Shown here: one piece after another, positions 14,565-23,035 of the stretch
Position numbering within the stretch: the first letter of the stretch is position 1
How the letters are laid out: every line of letters starts with the position of its first letter
Translations under genes and position numbers: made by a program
Notes under the pieces: generated by a model
Told to the model about the DNA's origin: nothing
Database searches by the model: none
What the model saw: only the letters and a program-made list of their open reading frames with translations
Origin: Bacillota bacterium
GTDB lineage: Bacteria > Eremiobacterota > SpSt-956 > JAKJGF01
Length of the DNA: 24,808 bases
Reading direction: 5' to 3'
Assembly: GCA_029555925.1 (NCBI GenBank)
Contig: JAKPQU010000451.1
Location: 1-24,808, forward strand

Positions 14565-14639
14565 GATAGTCTTCAGATGATCTGTGCATTGCATGTACAG
14601 AAAATTTTGAGAAAAATCAGTAGAAAAGAGAAGAAATGA

Positions 14640-17081
14640 ATGGCCATAAGAAAATCAGAATTATACAGTTCCCTCTGGAAAAGCTGTGACGAACTGAGGG
14701 GTGGAATGGATGCAAGCCAGTACAAAGACTATGTGTTGGTATTGCTGTTTATAAAATATGTTTCGGATAAATACGAAGGTAAAAAAGATTCCATAATAGA
14801 CATACCGGAAGGAGCAGGCTTTAAAGACCTGATAAAACTGAAAGGGCAGTCAGACATAGGGGATAGAATTAATAAAATAATCGGTAAACTTGCCGAAGCC
14901 AATGAACTCAAAGGAGTTATTACGGTTGCAGATTTTAACGACCCGGACAAACTCGGTAAAGGGAAAGACATGGTTGATCGCCTGTCCAACCTGATTTCTA
15001 TATTCGAAAATCCGGCACTGGACTTCAGCAACAACAGGGCAGAAAATGATGATATCCTCGGCGATGCCTATGAATATCTTATGAGACATTTCGCTACTGA
15101 AAGTGGAAAAAGCAAAGGTCAATTCTATACTCCTGCAGAAGTATCCCGCATAATAGCAAAAGTCATAGGGATAAACCTGTCTAAAAGCCAGTCTGAAACG
15201 ATTTATGATCCCACCTGTGGATCAGGGTCGCTATTGTTAAAGGCCGCCGATGAAGCCACAAGGGGAGTTACTATCTATGGCCAGGAAAATGACAATGCAA
15301 CCCGTGCTCTTGCTGTTATGAATATGTGGCTACATGGAAACCCTGCATCAGATATAAAGCAGGGTAATACCATAGCTTCACCGCTTTTTACAGACGAAAA
15401 AACAGGTTATTTAAAGACCTTTGATTATGTAGTTGCAAATCCGCCTTTCAGCTACAAATCGTGGAGTAATGGCATTAACCCCTCACATGATGTTTATGAA
15501 CGTTTTACCGGATTTGGAATACCTCCTTCAAAAAACGGAGATTATGCCTTTTTACTTCACATCATAAAATCTCTTAAAAGCAAAGGTAAAGGGGCCTGTA
15601 TTCTTCCTCATGGTGTGTTATTCAGAGGAAATACGGAAGGAGAAATCAGAAGAAATATTATTAAAAGAGGCTATATTAAAGGCATAATTGGCCTTCCTCC
15701 AAACCTTTTTTATGGCACAGGTATTCCGGCCTGTATAATTGTTCTTGATAAGGAAAATGCCGGAGAGGGAAAGGGAATTTTCATGATAGACGCCTCAAAG
15801 GGTTTTATGAAAGACGGAAACAAAAACCGTCTCAGGGAACAGGATATTCGTAAAATTGTAGATGTCTTTAATCGTCAGCTTGAACTTCCAAAATACAGCC
15901 GTATGATACCACTGGAAGAAATAGAGAAAAACGAATACAATTTGAATATTCCCAGATACATTGACAGCCAGGAAGATGAAGATATGCAGGACATAGAAGC
16001 TCATCTCCGTGGAGATATTCCTGCCCGTGATATTGACGCTCTCAAAGACTACTGGGAGGTTTATCCCACACTTAAAAATGATCTCTTTATTCAGAATAAC
16101 CGCCCAGGATATGTTAAATTAAAAATAGAGAAAGATAAAATAAAGTCAACTATATTCGACCACCCTGAATTTATTGCCTACGGAGAAAAAATAGAAAATA
16201 CCTTTAAATTGTTTAAAAAGAACACTATCGATTATTTAAAACAGTTAGATAAAGGATTAAGACCAAAAGATGTAATAAATCGCATATCTGAAAATATCCT
16301 CAGTTCTTATGAAAATCTTTATCTGGTAGATAAATATGATATCTATCAGCACCTGATGAACTATTGGTCTGAGACCATGGAGGATGATATGTATGAACTT
16401 TCTGCCGAGGGCTGGATGGCAGGTAATGACATCCTTCGCCTTACAAAAGAAGATAAAAAAGGTAAGAAAAAAGAAGTCGAAGGTATGGCAGGTCTTTTTG
16501 GAAGACTTATACCGACAGATTTAATTATTGAGGTTTATTTCGGGAAAGAGAAGGCATACATTGACGAGCTGGAACGTGAAAAAGAGACTCTTATAGCAAG
16601 GATGGAGGAACTCAGAGAAGAACACGGTGGAGATGAAGGGCTTCTGGCGGAAGTAATGGATGAAAAAGGGAGGATCAGCAAAAAGACCATTACAAATCAC
16701 CTTAAAGAAGTGAATAAAAAATCTTCGGAAAATAGTGAAGAACTGGTTTTATTAAAAGATTATTCGGATTTGCTGGACAGAGAGAGTGAATTGAAAGAGA
16801 AAATAAAAAATGCCTGGAAAGACCTTGAAGTGAAACTTGTAAAGAAATACCCGGCACTGACTGTTGATGAGATAAAAAATATAGTAGTGGAAGAAAAGTG
16901 GATGAAGAGTATAAATAAGGCTATTCATACAGAGGCCGACCGCATCAGCCAGAGGCTTACAGGGAGGATAAAAGAACTGGCAGAACGGTATGAAACTCCT
17001 TTACCTGAGATGGAGAAGACAGTTGAAGAACTGGAAGAGAAAGTAAATGCTCATCTGGAAAGAATGGGGTTTGTATGGTAA
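14640..17081 (+). CDS. hsdM: Type I restriction-modification DNA methyltransferase subunit
   Basis: The 813-residue protein is an N6-adenine methyltransferase. Residues 1-130 form the HsdM helical domain. QFYTPAEV (161-168), SAM-binding DPTCGSGS (190-197) and catalytic NPPF (267-270) are intact, and TGIPACIIVL (360-369) is family-typical. After about residue 450 a long charged extension follows, with heptad-like helices (about 650-813), so the protein is longer than classical HsdM (about 500) but similar to a known long subgroup. It methylates the site read by HsdS, with two M per S. SD AGAGAAGA precedes the ATG at 14640; an ATG at 14636 is out of frame. It heads the operon. Confidence 0.95.
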   Translation: MAIRKSELYSSLWKSCDELRGGMDASQYKDYVLVLLFIKYVSDKYEGKKDSIIDIPEGAGFKDLIKLKGQSDIGDRINKIIGKLAEANELKGVITVADFNDPDKLGKGKDMVDRLSNLISIFENPALDFSNNRAENDDILGDAYEYLMRHFATESGKSKGQFYTPAEVSRIIAKVIGINLSKSQSETIYDPTCGSGSLLLKAADEATRGVTIYGQENDNATRALAVMNMWLHGNPASDIKQGNTIASPLFTDEKTGYLKTFDYVVANPPFSYKSWSNGINPSHDVYERFTGFGIPPSKNGDYAFLLHIIKSLKSKGKGACILPHGVLFRGNTEGEIRRNIIKRGYIKGIIGLPPNLFYGTGIPACIIVLDKENAGEGKGIFMIDASKGFMKDGNKNRLREQDIRKIVDVFNRQLELPKYSRMIPLEEIEKNEYNLNIPRYIDSQEDEDMQDIEAHLRGDIPARDIDALKDYWEVYPTLKNDLFIQNNRPGYVKLKIEKDKIKSTIFDHPEFIAYGEKIENTFKLFKKNTIDYLKQLDKGLRPKDVINRISENILSSYENLYLVDKYDIYQHLMNYWSETMEDDMYELSAEGWMAGNDILRLTKEDKKGKKKEVEGMAGLFGRLIPTDLIIEVYFGKEKAYIDELEREKETLIARMEELREEHGGDEGLLAEVMDEKGRISKKTITNHLKEVNKKSSENSEELVLLKDYSDLLDRESELKEKIKNAWKDLEVKLVKKYPALTVDEIKNIVVEEKWMKSINKAIHTEADRISQRLTGRIKELAERYETPLPEMEKTVEELEEKVNAHLERMGFVW

Positions 17082-17152
17082 TAATCAATAATAAAATAAA
17101 TGGGTTTGCTTTTTATAATGAAATAAGAAGCTACACAAAGGGGGTGAGTTCT

Positions 17153-17308
17153 GTGGTTATAACAAAATTTGAAGAAAGAGCTATGGAGAAAGAAAAAATA
17201 GAAATTGCCAGGAAATCACTTAAAATAGGCCTCTCTATAGAACAAATCGCACAGATAACCGGCCTTCCCGTGGAAAAGATAAAGGAGATTGAAAAGGATT
17301 CCGAGTAG
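17153..17308 (+). CDS. Small stand-alone Rpn-type C-terminal tail
   Basis: The frame is open from 17075, but I place the start at GTG 17153 because AAAGGGGGTGA (17137-17147) matches the full anti-SD complement AAAGGAGGTGA at 10 of 11 bases. The resulting 51-residue peptide reads A-x-KSLKIGLSIEQIAQITGLP-x-EKIKEIEK, the helix-turn-helix-like tail found at the end of Rpn/PD-(D/E)XK transposase-like proteins. The nuclease domain is absent. Some Rpn genes make a small antitoxin from an internal start over this same tail, so this could be a functional orphan tail or a remnant. It lies between hsdM and hsdS. Confidence 0.55.
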   Translation: MVITKFEERAMEKEKIEIARKSLKIGLSIEQIAQITGLPVEKIKEIEKDSE

Positions 17309-17342
17309 ATTAATTTATAGTCAATGACATTTTGAAAAGTGG

Positions 17343-17668
17343 TTGCACATTTTAAAGTTCGGAGAAATCTATGCAGATGATATAGATAATCTCCCGGATG
17401 AATTGAAGCAAGAGGAGGAGATCGTAATGGCATTGCAGGAAATGGTAAGGGCATCCAATGATGAAATGGTAAGGCAGATTCTTGAGATGAGATCTAAAGC
17501 CCGTCATGAAGAGGCTCACGATTGTACCAGGCTAAACATGCAGGCAAAGAAGAAGAAAGAATTTCCATTGTAAAGAATATGTTAAAGCTAAATGTGCCTG
17601 TAGATACAATATCTCAGGCAACTGGATTGACTGTCGGTGAAATAAATCAATTAAAAAAATCCTGTTAA
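17343..17668 (+). pseudogene. Frameshifted C-terminal fragment of an Rpn-family nuclease/transposase
   Basis: Frame 17343-17573 reads LHILKFGEIYADD then LP-x-ELKQEEEIVMAL, a pattern typical of the region after the Rpn nuclease core. Near 17547-17560, in an A/G-rich run, the frame shifts; the next frame continues RISIVKNMLKLNVPVDTISQ and ATGLTVGEINQLKK to TAA at 17668, again the Rpn tail. The N-terminal nuclease part is missing. An internal ATG at 17427 has a strong SD (AGGAGGAG). Confidence 0.78.
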
Positions 17669-17696
17669 CAGACATAACCGGAGCGGTCACAACTAA

Positions 17697-17745
17697 ATAT
17701 GAGAATTATCAGACAGTGAAGCATAAGACTTCATCATTCTCATAT
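17697..17745. promoter_or_regulatory. Hairpin upstream of hsdS
   Basis: ATATGAGAAT (17697-17706) and ATTCTCATAT (17736-17745) form a perfect 10-bp stem, with an inner TGAAG/CTTCA stem. It has no U-run. It ends 48 nt before hsdS and could tune its expression or be debris of an insertion with the Rpn remnants. Confidence 0.5.
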
Positions 17746-17793
17746 AAATCCTTTAATCCTGAAAATCCCGGTTCAGACAGAAGGGAAATATAA

Positions 17794-19068
17794 ATGACAA
17801 TAAGTAAGATACCTGATGGGTATAAACAGACTGAGGTGGGGGTAATTCCGAGTAAATGGGATATTGTTACTTTAGGAAATATTGCAATAAAAGTTGGAAG
17901 TGGAATTACACCAACAGGAGGGGAAAAAATATATAAAAAAGAAGGGAGACCTTTTTTAAGAAGTCAGAATGTAGGCTGGGGAAAATTATTAATGGATGAA
18001 ATAGTATTTATAGATGACGAAACTCATGCTACATTTAATTCCACAGAAATAAAGGAAAAAGATGTTTTTTTAAATATAACTGGTGCTTCTATAGGAAGAA
18101 GTGCTGTTGCAGATAAAAGAGTTGCAACTGGTAATGTTAATCAGCATGTATGTATTATTAGGGTAAAAGAAAATGAATTGACCCCATATTTTTTAAATTA
18201 TTTTTTACTTTCAAAACATGGTCAAAGACAAATTGATAGTTATCAAGCTGGTGGAAATAGACAAGGGTTAAATTTTGGACAAATAAGATCTTTTCAAATC
18301 CCTCTCCCTGCTCTCGAAGAACAAACCGCCATAGCCACCGTCCTCAGCGACACAGATTCCCTCATAACCAGCCTGGAACAGCTCATAGCAAAAAAGAGAG
18401 CCATAAAGCAGGGGGCTATGGAGGAACTTCTGACTGGTAAAAGACGTCTGCCGGGGTTTAGTGGGGAATGGAAGGAACTTAATATGGAAGAAAATTCTAT
18501 TCTTAAAGCACGTATTGGCTGGCAAGGCCTTACAACAGCAGAATATTTAACAAGCGGTGATTATTACCTTATTACTGGGACAGATTTTTGTAATGGAAAA
18601 ATTAATTGGGCAAGTTGCTGTTATGTTAACGAAAATAGATATAAACAAGATAAAAATATACAGCTACAGGTAAACGATATACTTCTAACGAAAGATGGAA
18701 CTATAGGAAAGGTCGGTTACGTTAATTTTCTTCCTAGCCCAGCTACATTAAATAGTGGAGTTTTTGTTATTCGTCCTAAAAATAATTCTTATTACCCTCG
18801 TTTCTTTTATTATATCTTAATGTCTAGGATTTTTGATGACTTTCTTGTTAAGCTAAAAGCAGGTTCAACTATTTCACATCTATACCAGAAAGATTTTATA
18901 AATTTTAGTTTCATGGCACCGAAAATAGAAGAACAAACCGCCATAGCCGAAATCCTCTCCGACATGGACACAGAAATAGAATCCCTGGAACAAAAACTGG
19001 AAAAATACAAACTCTTAAAACAGGGCATGATGCAGGAACTTCTGACAGGGAGGACGCGACTCATATGA
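17794..19068 (+). CDS. hsdS: Type I restriction-modification specificity subunit
   Basis: The 424-residue protein has the two-half plan of HsdS. Target-recognition domain 1 is at about 15-165 and the first conserved helix at about 170-225 (EEQTAIATVLSDTDSLI, then MEELLTGKRRL). Domain 2 is at about 230-370, with the second helix at about 375-424 (EEQTAIAEILSDMDTEI, then MQELLTGRTRL). Each half reads part of a split DNA site. The target domains are visibly more AT-rich than the conserved helices. ATG has SD AGAAGGGA. The stop overlaps hsdR by 4 bp (ATGA). Confidence 0.95.
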   Translation: MTISKIPDGYKQTEVGVIPSKWDIVTLGNIAIKVGSGITPTGGEKIYKKEGRPFLRSQNVGWGKLLMDEIVFIDDETHATFNSTEIKEKDVFLNITGASIGRSAVADKRVATGNVNQHVCIIRVKENELTPYFLNYFLLSKHGQRQIDSYQAGGNRQGLNFGQIRSFQIPLPALEEQTAIATVLSDTDSLITSLEQLIAKKRAIKQGAMEELLTGKRRLPGFSGEWKELNMEENSILKARIGWQGLTTAEYLTSGDYYLITGTDFCNGKINWASCCYVNENRYKQDKNIQLQVNDILLTKDGTIGKVGYVNFLPSPATLNSGVFVIRPKNNSYYPRFFYYILMSRIFDDFLVKLKAGSTISHLYQKDFINFSFMAPKIEEQTAIAEILSDMDTEIESLEQKLEKYKLLKQGMMQELLTGRTRLI

Positions 19069-22000
19069 ATAAAGGATTACCTGTAGAAGGGATAACTCAA
19101 AACCGTATAATAAAACTCTTCCGGAAAACCCTTAAATATAATTATCTTGGCAACTGGGAACATAGAGAAAACAGTAACATCGAAGAAGATCTCTTAAAAG
19201 ACTATTTGAAAAAATCCGGCTACAGCGAAACCCTGATAAACAAAGCTATCTATGAGCTAACAAAAACTGCCGGCCATCAGGGAAAAAGCATCTATGATCT
19301 GAACAGAAGAGTATATTCCCTTTTACGGTATGGAGTAAAAATAAAGGAAGATGCGGGAGAGAACACACAGACAGTCTGGCTTATAAACTGGAAAGAACCG
19401 CTCAAAAATGACTTCTCAGTAGCGGAAGAAGTAACAATTAAAGGTGTCCATAATAAAAGACCCGATATTGTTATTTATGTAAACGGCATAGCCCTTGCAG
19501 TGCTGGAACTTAAAAGAAGCACCGTATCTGTCCTGGAAGGCATCAGGCAGAATCTGGACAATCAGAAACATATCTTTATAAAAAACTTCTTCTCTACCAT
19601 ACAGTATATAACGGCAGGAAATGACACAGAGGGGTTACGGTACGGAACGATAGAAACTCCCGAAAAATATTATCTTTCCTGGAAGGAAGTATCTGAAGAA
19701 TCAAAAGATTCGTGCCTCCTTGAAATAACACGCCCCATAAGAGAACTGGCAGACAGGGCAGAATATCTCCTGGATAAAAACATAATTCAAATCTTTTATA
19801 AAGAACGGTTCCTGGAACTCATTCATGACTTTATTGTTTACGACAGGGGCATAAAAAAACTCTGTCGCCATAACCAGTATTTCGGAGTAAAAGCGGCAGC
19901 CGGTTATATAAAAAGAAGAGAAGGGGGAATCATCTGGCATACACAGGGATCAGGAAAAAGTCTTACCATGGTCTGGCTTACTAAATGGATAAGAGAGAAT
20001 ATTCAAGATGCCAGGGTTCTCATCATTACTGACCGTGATGAACTGGATAAACAAATAGAAAAAGTCTACAAGGGCATTGAAGAAAACATTTACCGCACAA
20101 AGAGCAGAAAAGATCTCATAAATAAACTGAATGACACAATCCCCTGGCTCATGTGTTCTCTCATTCATAAATTCGGAAATAAAGAAAAAAACGAATATGA
20201 CGAATACATCAACGAGCTTAAGAGCAATGTTCCGGCAAATTTTAAAGCTAAAGGCCATATTTATGTCTTTGTTGATGAGTGCCACAGAACCCAGAGCGGA
20301 GAGCTTCATAAAGCAATGAAATCCATCCTTCCTGATGCACTCTTTATAGGCTTTACAGGTACTCCCCTTTTAAAGCAGGATAAGCAACGAAGTATAGATA
20401 TCTTCGGAAAATATATTCATACCTATAAATTTGATGAGGCAGTAAAAGATAATATGGTTCTTGATCTCCGGTATGAAGCAAGGGATATTGAGCAGAAAAT
20501 AACTTCTATGGACAAAATTGATCTGTGGTTTGAAGCAAAAACAAAAGGACTGACAGAATCCGCAAAAACAGAATTAAAGAAAAAATGGGGAACCATAAAG
20601 AAAGTATTCAGTTCAAAATCCAGACTGGATAAAATAGTAACCGATATTTTATTTGATATGGGAACAAAGGTGCGTCTCCAGAACGGGAGAGGAAATGCCA
20701 TGCTTGTCTCAGGGAGTATTTATCAGGCCTGCCGTTATTATGAGATGTTTCAGAAGGCGGGACTCTCAGAGTGTGCCATAATAACTTCCTTTTCACCGTC
20801 TTATAGAGATATAAAAGGAGAAGAAACAGGAGAAGGATACACGGAAAAATTACTTCAGTTTGAAATATATCAGAAGATGCTTGACGGTAAAACTCCTGAA
20901 GCCTTTGAAGAAGAAGTAAAAAAGAAGTTTATAGAAGAACCGGCTCAGATGAAACTGCTTATTGTGGTGGACAAACTGCTTACAGGTTTTGACGCACCTC
21001 CTGCGACATATCTTTATATTGACAAAAAAATGCAGGATCACGGTTTATTCCAGGCTATCTGTCGTGTTAACCGGCTGGACGGAGATGATAAGGAATATGG
21101 CTATATTATTGATTATAAAGATCTCTTCAACAGCCTTGAAAAATCAGTTACAGACTATACTTCCGGGCCTTTCGGCGGGTATGACCCGGAAGATGTTCAG
21201 GGCCTGCTGTCAGACAGACTGAAAAAAGAGAAAGAAAGGCTTGATAATGCTCTCGAAACGGTGAAAGCACTCTGTGAGCCGGTAGAACCGCCGAAAGACA
21301 CTCTATCATACATACAATATTTTTGCGGGAAAGATACTCAAAATCCTTTAGAACTGAAAGAGACCGAACCTCGAAGGGTTTTATTATACAGGTCTGTTGT
21401 TTCTTTACTCAGAGCCTATGCAAACATTGCGAATGAACTGGAAGAGGCAGGATATGGCAGGGAAGAGATCATTTCCATACAGAAAGATATAAAACATTAT
21501 GAAGATGTCCGTAAAGCGATACAGCTTGCAAGCGGAGATTATATAGACCTGAAAAAGTATGAACCGGCAATGAGACATCTTATTGATTCCTATATAGGTG
21601 CTGAAGAAAGCCGTGTTCTTTCGGCTTTCGATGACATGTCTCTTGTAGATTTAATAGTTGAACGAGGAGGAGATTTTATTTATAACATGCCGGAAAGTAT
21701 TAGACGTAACAGAGGAGCTATGGCAGAGACAATAGAAAATAATCTTCGGAGAGTAATTACAGAAGAATCTCCTACAAACCCCATATATTACGAGAAAATG
21801 TCTGTTCTATTAGATGAGCTCATAAAGTTGAGAAAAGAAGAAACAGAGCGGTATGAAGAATACCTGCAAAAAATCTGCGAACTCACGAAAAAAATAAAGA
21901 AACCTGATAGCAGTGGTGATTATCCACCATCATTGAATAGTCCGGCAAAACGAGCACTCTATGACAACCTGGAGAGAAATGAGAAACTGGCTCTTGAGCT

Positions 22001-22166
22001 GGATGAAGCAATAAGGGCCGGGCGATATGACGGATGGAAAGGCAATATGGTCAAGGAAAAACATATGAAACTCATAATAAGGGAAACCCGTGCAAAATAC
22101 GGAAGAACAGATGAGAAAGAGCAGGAAAATATTTTCGAGATTGTAAAAAAACAGGGTGAGTATTGA
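19065..22166 (+). CDS. hsdR: Type I restriction endonuclease subunit R
   Basis: The 1033-residue protein has the HsdR order: PD-(D/E)XK nuclease (D134 in RPDIVI, E148-L-K150), then superfamily 2 translocase with Walker A TQGSGKS (293-299), DECH (404-407), FTGTP (430-434) and later helicase motifs (TGFDAPP, about 640-647), and a helical C-terminus. It cleaves unmodified DNA after ATP-driven translocation in complex with HsdM and HsdS. Length is normal and no motif is broken, so the system appears active. Its ATG lies within the hsdS stop, and its TGA shares a base with the next ATG. Confidence 0.96.
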   Translation: MNKGLPVEGITQNRIIKLFRKTLKYNYLGNWEHRENSNIEEDLLKDYLKKSGYSETLINKAIYELTKTAGHQGKSIYDLNRRVYSLLRYGVKIKEDAGENTQTVWLINWKEPLKNDFSVAEEVTIKGVHNKRPDIVIYVNGIALAVLELKRSTVSVLEGIRQNLDNQKHIFIKNFFSTIQYITAGNDTEGLRYGTIETPEKYYLSWKEVSEESKDSCLLEITRPIRELADRAEYLLDKNIIQIFYKERFLELIHDFIVYDRGIKKLCRHNQYFGVKAAAGYIKRREGGIIWHTQGSGKSLTMVWLTKWIRENIQDARVLIITDRDELDKQIEKVYKGIEENIYRTKSRKDLINKLNDTIPWLMCSLIHKFGNKEKNEYDEYINELKSNVPANFKAKGHIYVFVDECHRTQSGELHKAMKSILPDALFIGFTGTPLLKQDKQRSIDIFGKYIHTYKFDEAVKDNMVLDLRYEARDIEQKITSMDKIDLWFEAKTKGLTESAKTELKKKWGTIKKVFSSKSRLDKIVTDILFDMGTKVRLQNGRGNAMLVSGSIYQACRYYEMFQKAGLSECAIITSFSPSYRDIKGEETGEGYTEKLLQFEIYQKMLDGKTPEAFEEEVKKKFIEEPAQMKLLIVVDKLLTGFDAPPATYLYIDKKMQDHGLFQAICRVNRLDGDDKEYGYIIDYKDLFNSLEKSVTDYTSGPFGGYDPEDVQGLLSDRLKKEKERLDNALETVKALCEPVEPPKDTLSYIQYFCGKDTQNPLELKETEPRRVLLYRSVVSLLRAYANIANELEEAGYGREEIISIQKDIKHYEDVRKAIQLASGDYIDLKKYEPAMRHLIDSYIGAEESRVLSAFDDMSLVDLIVERGGDFIYNMPESIRRNRGAMAETIENNLRRVITEESPTNPIYYEKMSVLLDELIKLRKEETERYEEYLQKICELTKKIKKPDSSGDYPPSLNSPAKRALYDNLERNEKLALELDEAIRAGRYDGWKGNMVKEKHMKLIIRETRAKYGRTDEKEQENIFEIVKKQGEY

Positions 22167-22879
22167 TGAATAAGATAGAAATTGGGAATATAACTGTAGA
22201 CGTGTTTCGCAAAAAAATTAAAAACCTTCATCTGGCTGTACATCCGCCTGAAGGAAGGGTAAGGATTGCATCCCCTCTGAGAGTAAAGGATGAAGCAATT
22301 CGTCTCTTTGTTACCTCAAAACTCCCGTGGATAAAAAGGCAGCAGAGAAAGTTCCGGGAGCAGGAGAGAGAAAGAGAGAGGGAATTTCTCTCACGGGAGA
22401 GCCATTATTTTTTTGGACATAGATACCTTCTGAATGTAATTGAACATGACGGGCCGCCGGAAGTGATACTGAAGAAAAATACTATTGACATGTATGTCCG
22501 TACAGGCACAGCAACAGAGAAGCGGAGAACCATTATGAACGAGTGGTACCGTAAAGAAATAAAAAAAGTTATACCTGAACTGCTTGAAAAGTGGGAGAAG
22601 ATCACAGGAGTTTCTGCCTACCAGTGGAGAGTAAAGTTGATGAAAACAAGGTGGGGCACATGTAACATAAAAGAAAAAAGAATATGGTTTAACCTTGAAC
22701 TGGCAAAAAAACCTGTAATCTGTCTGGAATATATCATTGTTCATGAGCTTGTCCATCTTCTGGAAAGGCGTCATAATGAGAATTTTGTCAAACTGATGGA
22801 GCAGTTCATGCCTCAATGGAAAAAATACAGAGAAGAACTGAACAGACTGCCTGCAGGTTATGCCGGGTGGGATGATTAA
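22166..22879 (+). CDS. YgjP-like (DUF45/M48-type) zinc metallopeptidase
   Basis: I use ATG 22166, whose A is the last base of the hsdR stop (TGATG); the frame extends one TTG codon further. The 237-residue protein has the family signatures WGTCN (about 165-172), HELVHLLERRHN (about 196-207) with the HExxH-like HELVH zinc site, and a C-terminal M-P-x-W-K-x-x. There is no signal peptide. Members commonly sit beside type I RM genes, but their role there is not established. Coupling to hsdR implies co-translation. Confidence 0.9.
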   Translation: MNKIEIGNITVDVFRKKIKNLHLAVHPPEGRVRIASPLRVKDEAIRLFVTSKLPWIKRQQRKFREQEREREREFLSRESHYFFGHRYLLNVIEHDGPPEVILKKNTIDMYVRTGTATEKRRTIMNEWYRKEIKKVIPELLEKWEKITGVSAYQWRVKLMKTRWGTCNIKEKRIWFNLELAKKPVICLEYIIVHELVHLLERRHNENFVKLMEQFMPQWKKYREELNRLPAGYAGWDD

Positions 22880-22893
22880 TGAAAGGGGGAAGA

Positions 22894-22968
22894 TTGTGTT
22901 TTGAAAAGACAGGTGATTTTACAATGGAAAAAGTGAAAAGTGAAGAGGAAGCAGGGGCATTTAATTAA
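22894..22968 (+). CDS. Possible 24-residue mini-ORF
   Basis: A TTG (22894) preceded by GAAAGGGGGA, the same SD style as other TTG-start genes here, opens a 24-codon frame (MCFEKTGDF then MEKVKSEEEAG-x-x-x). It may be a leader peptide, a gene remnant or chance. The end overlaps a palindrome. Confidence 0.2.
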   Translation: MCFEKTGDFTMEKVKSEEEAGAFN

Positions 22969-22976
22969 ACGCCCTG
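22952..22976. terminator. Palindrome after the RM operon
   Basis: CAGGGGCATTTAA pairs with TTAAACGCCCTG with one mismatch and one bulge. It lies 73 nt after the metallopeptidase stop. No U-run follows, so it is only a possible terminator. Confidence 0.4.
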
Positions 22977-22987
22977 AGGAATTAAAT

Positions 22988-23005
22988 ACGCATCACGCAT
23001 CACGA
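22988..23005 (+). repeat. Heptamer array upstream of the Cys-cluster gene
   Basis: ACGC, ATCACGC, ATCACGA, reading toward the next gene and ending about 13 nt before its SD GGGGGAG. Confidence 0.8.
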
Positions 23006-23035
23006 TTATACTGTCATTATCGGGGGAGAATTAAT

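Larger units (their letters stand above)
14312..14639. other. Intergenic region upstream of the RM operon
   Basis: It has no gene. It holds an imperfect hairpin (14346-14390), the right arm of the 143-bp inverted repeat (14422-14564), and about 75 bp without clear promoter motifs before hsdM. Confidence 0.7.

Noticed and set aside
17075..17152. Full 77-residue frame from 17075 as the gene
   Set aside because: This part overlaps the hsdM end and has no SD; the strong SD points to GTG 17153.
22940..23035. Upstream start of the Cys-cluster protein
   Set aside because: The extension is translated heptamer array; GGGGGAG supports 23036.
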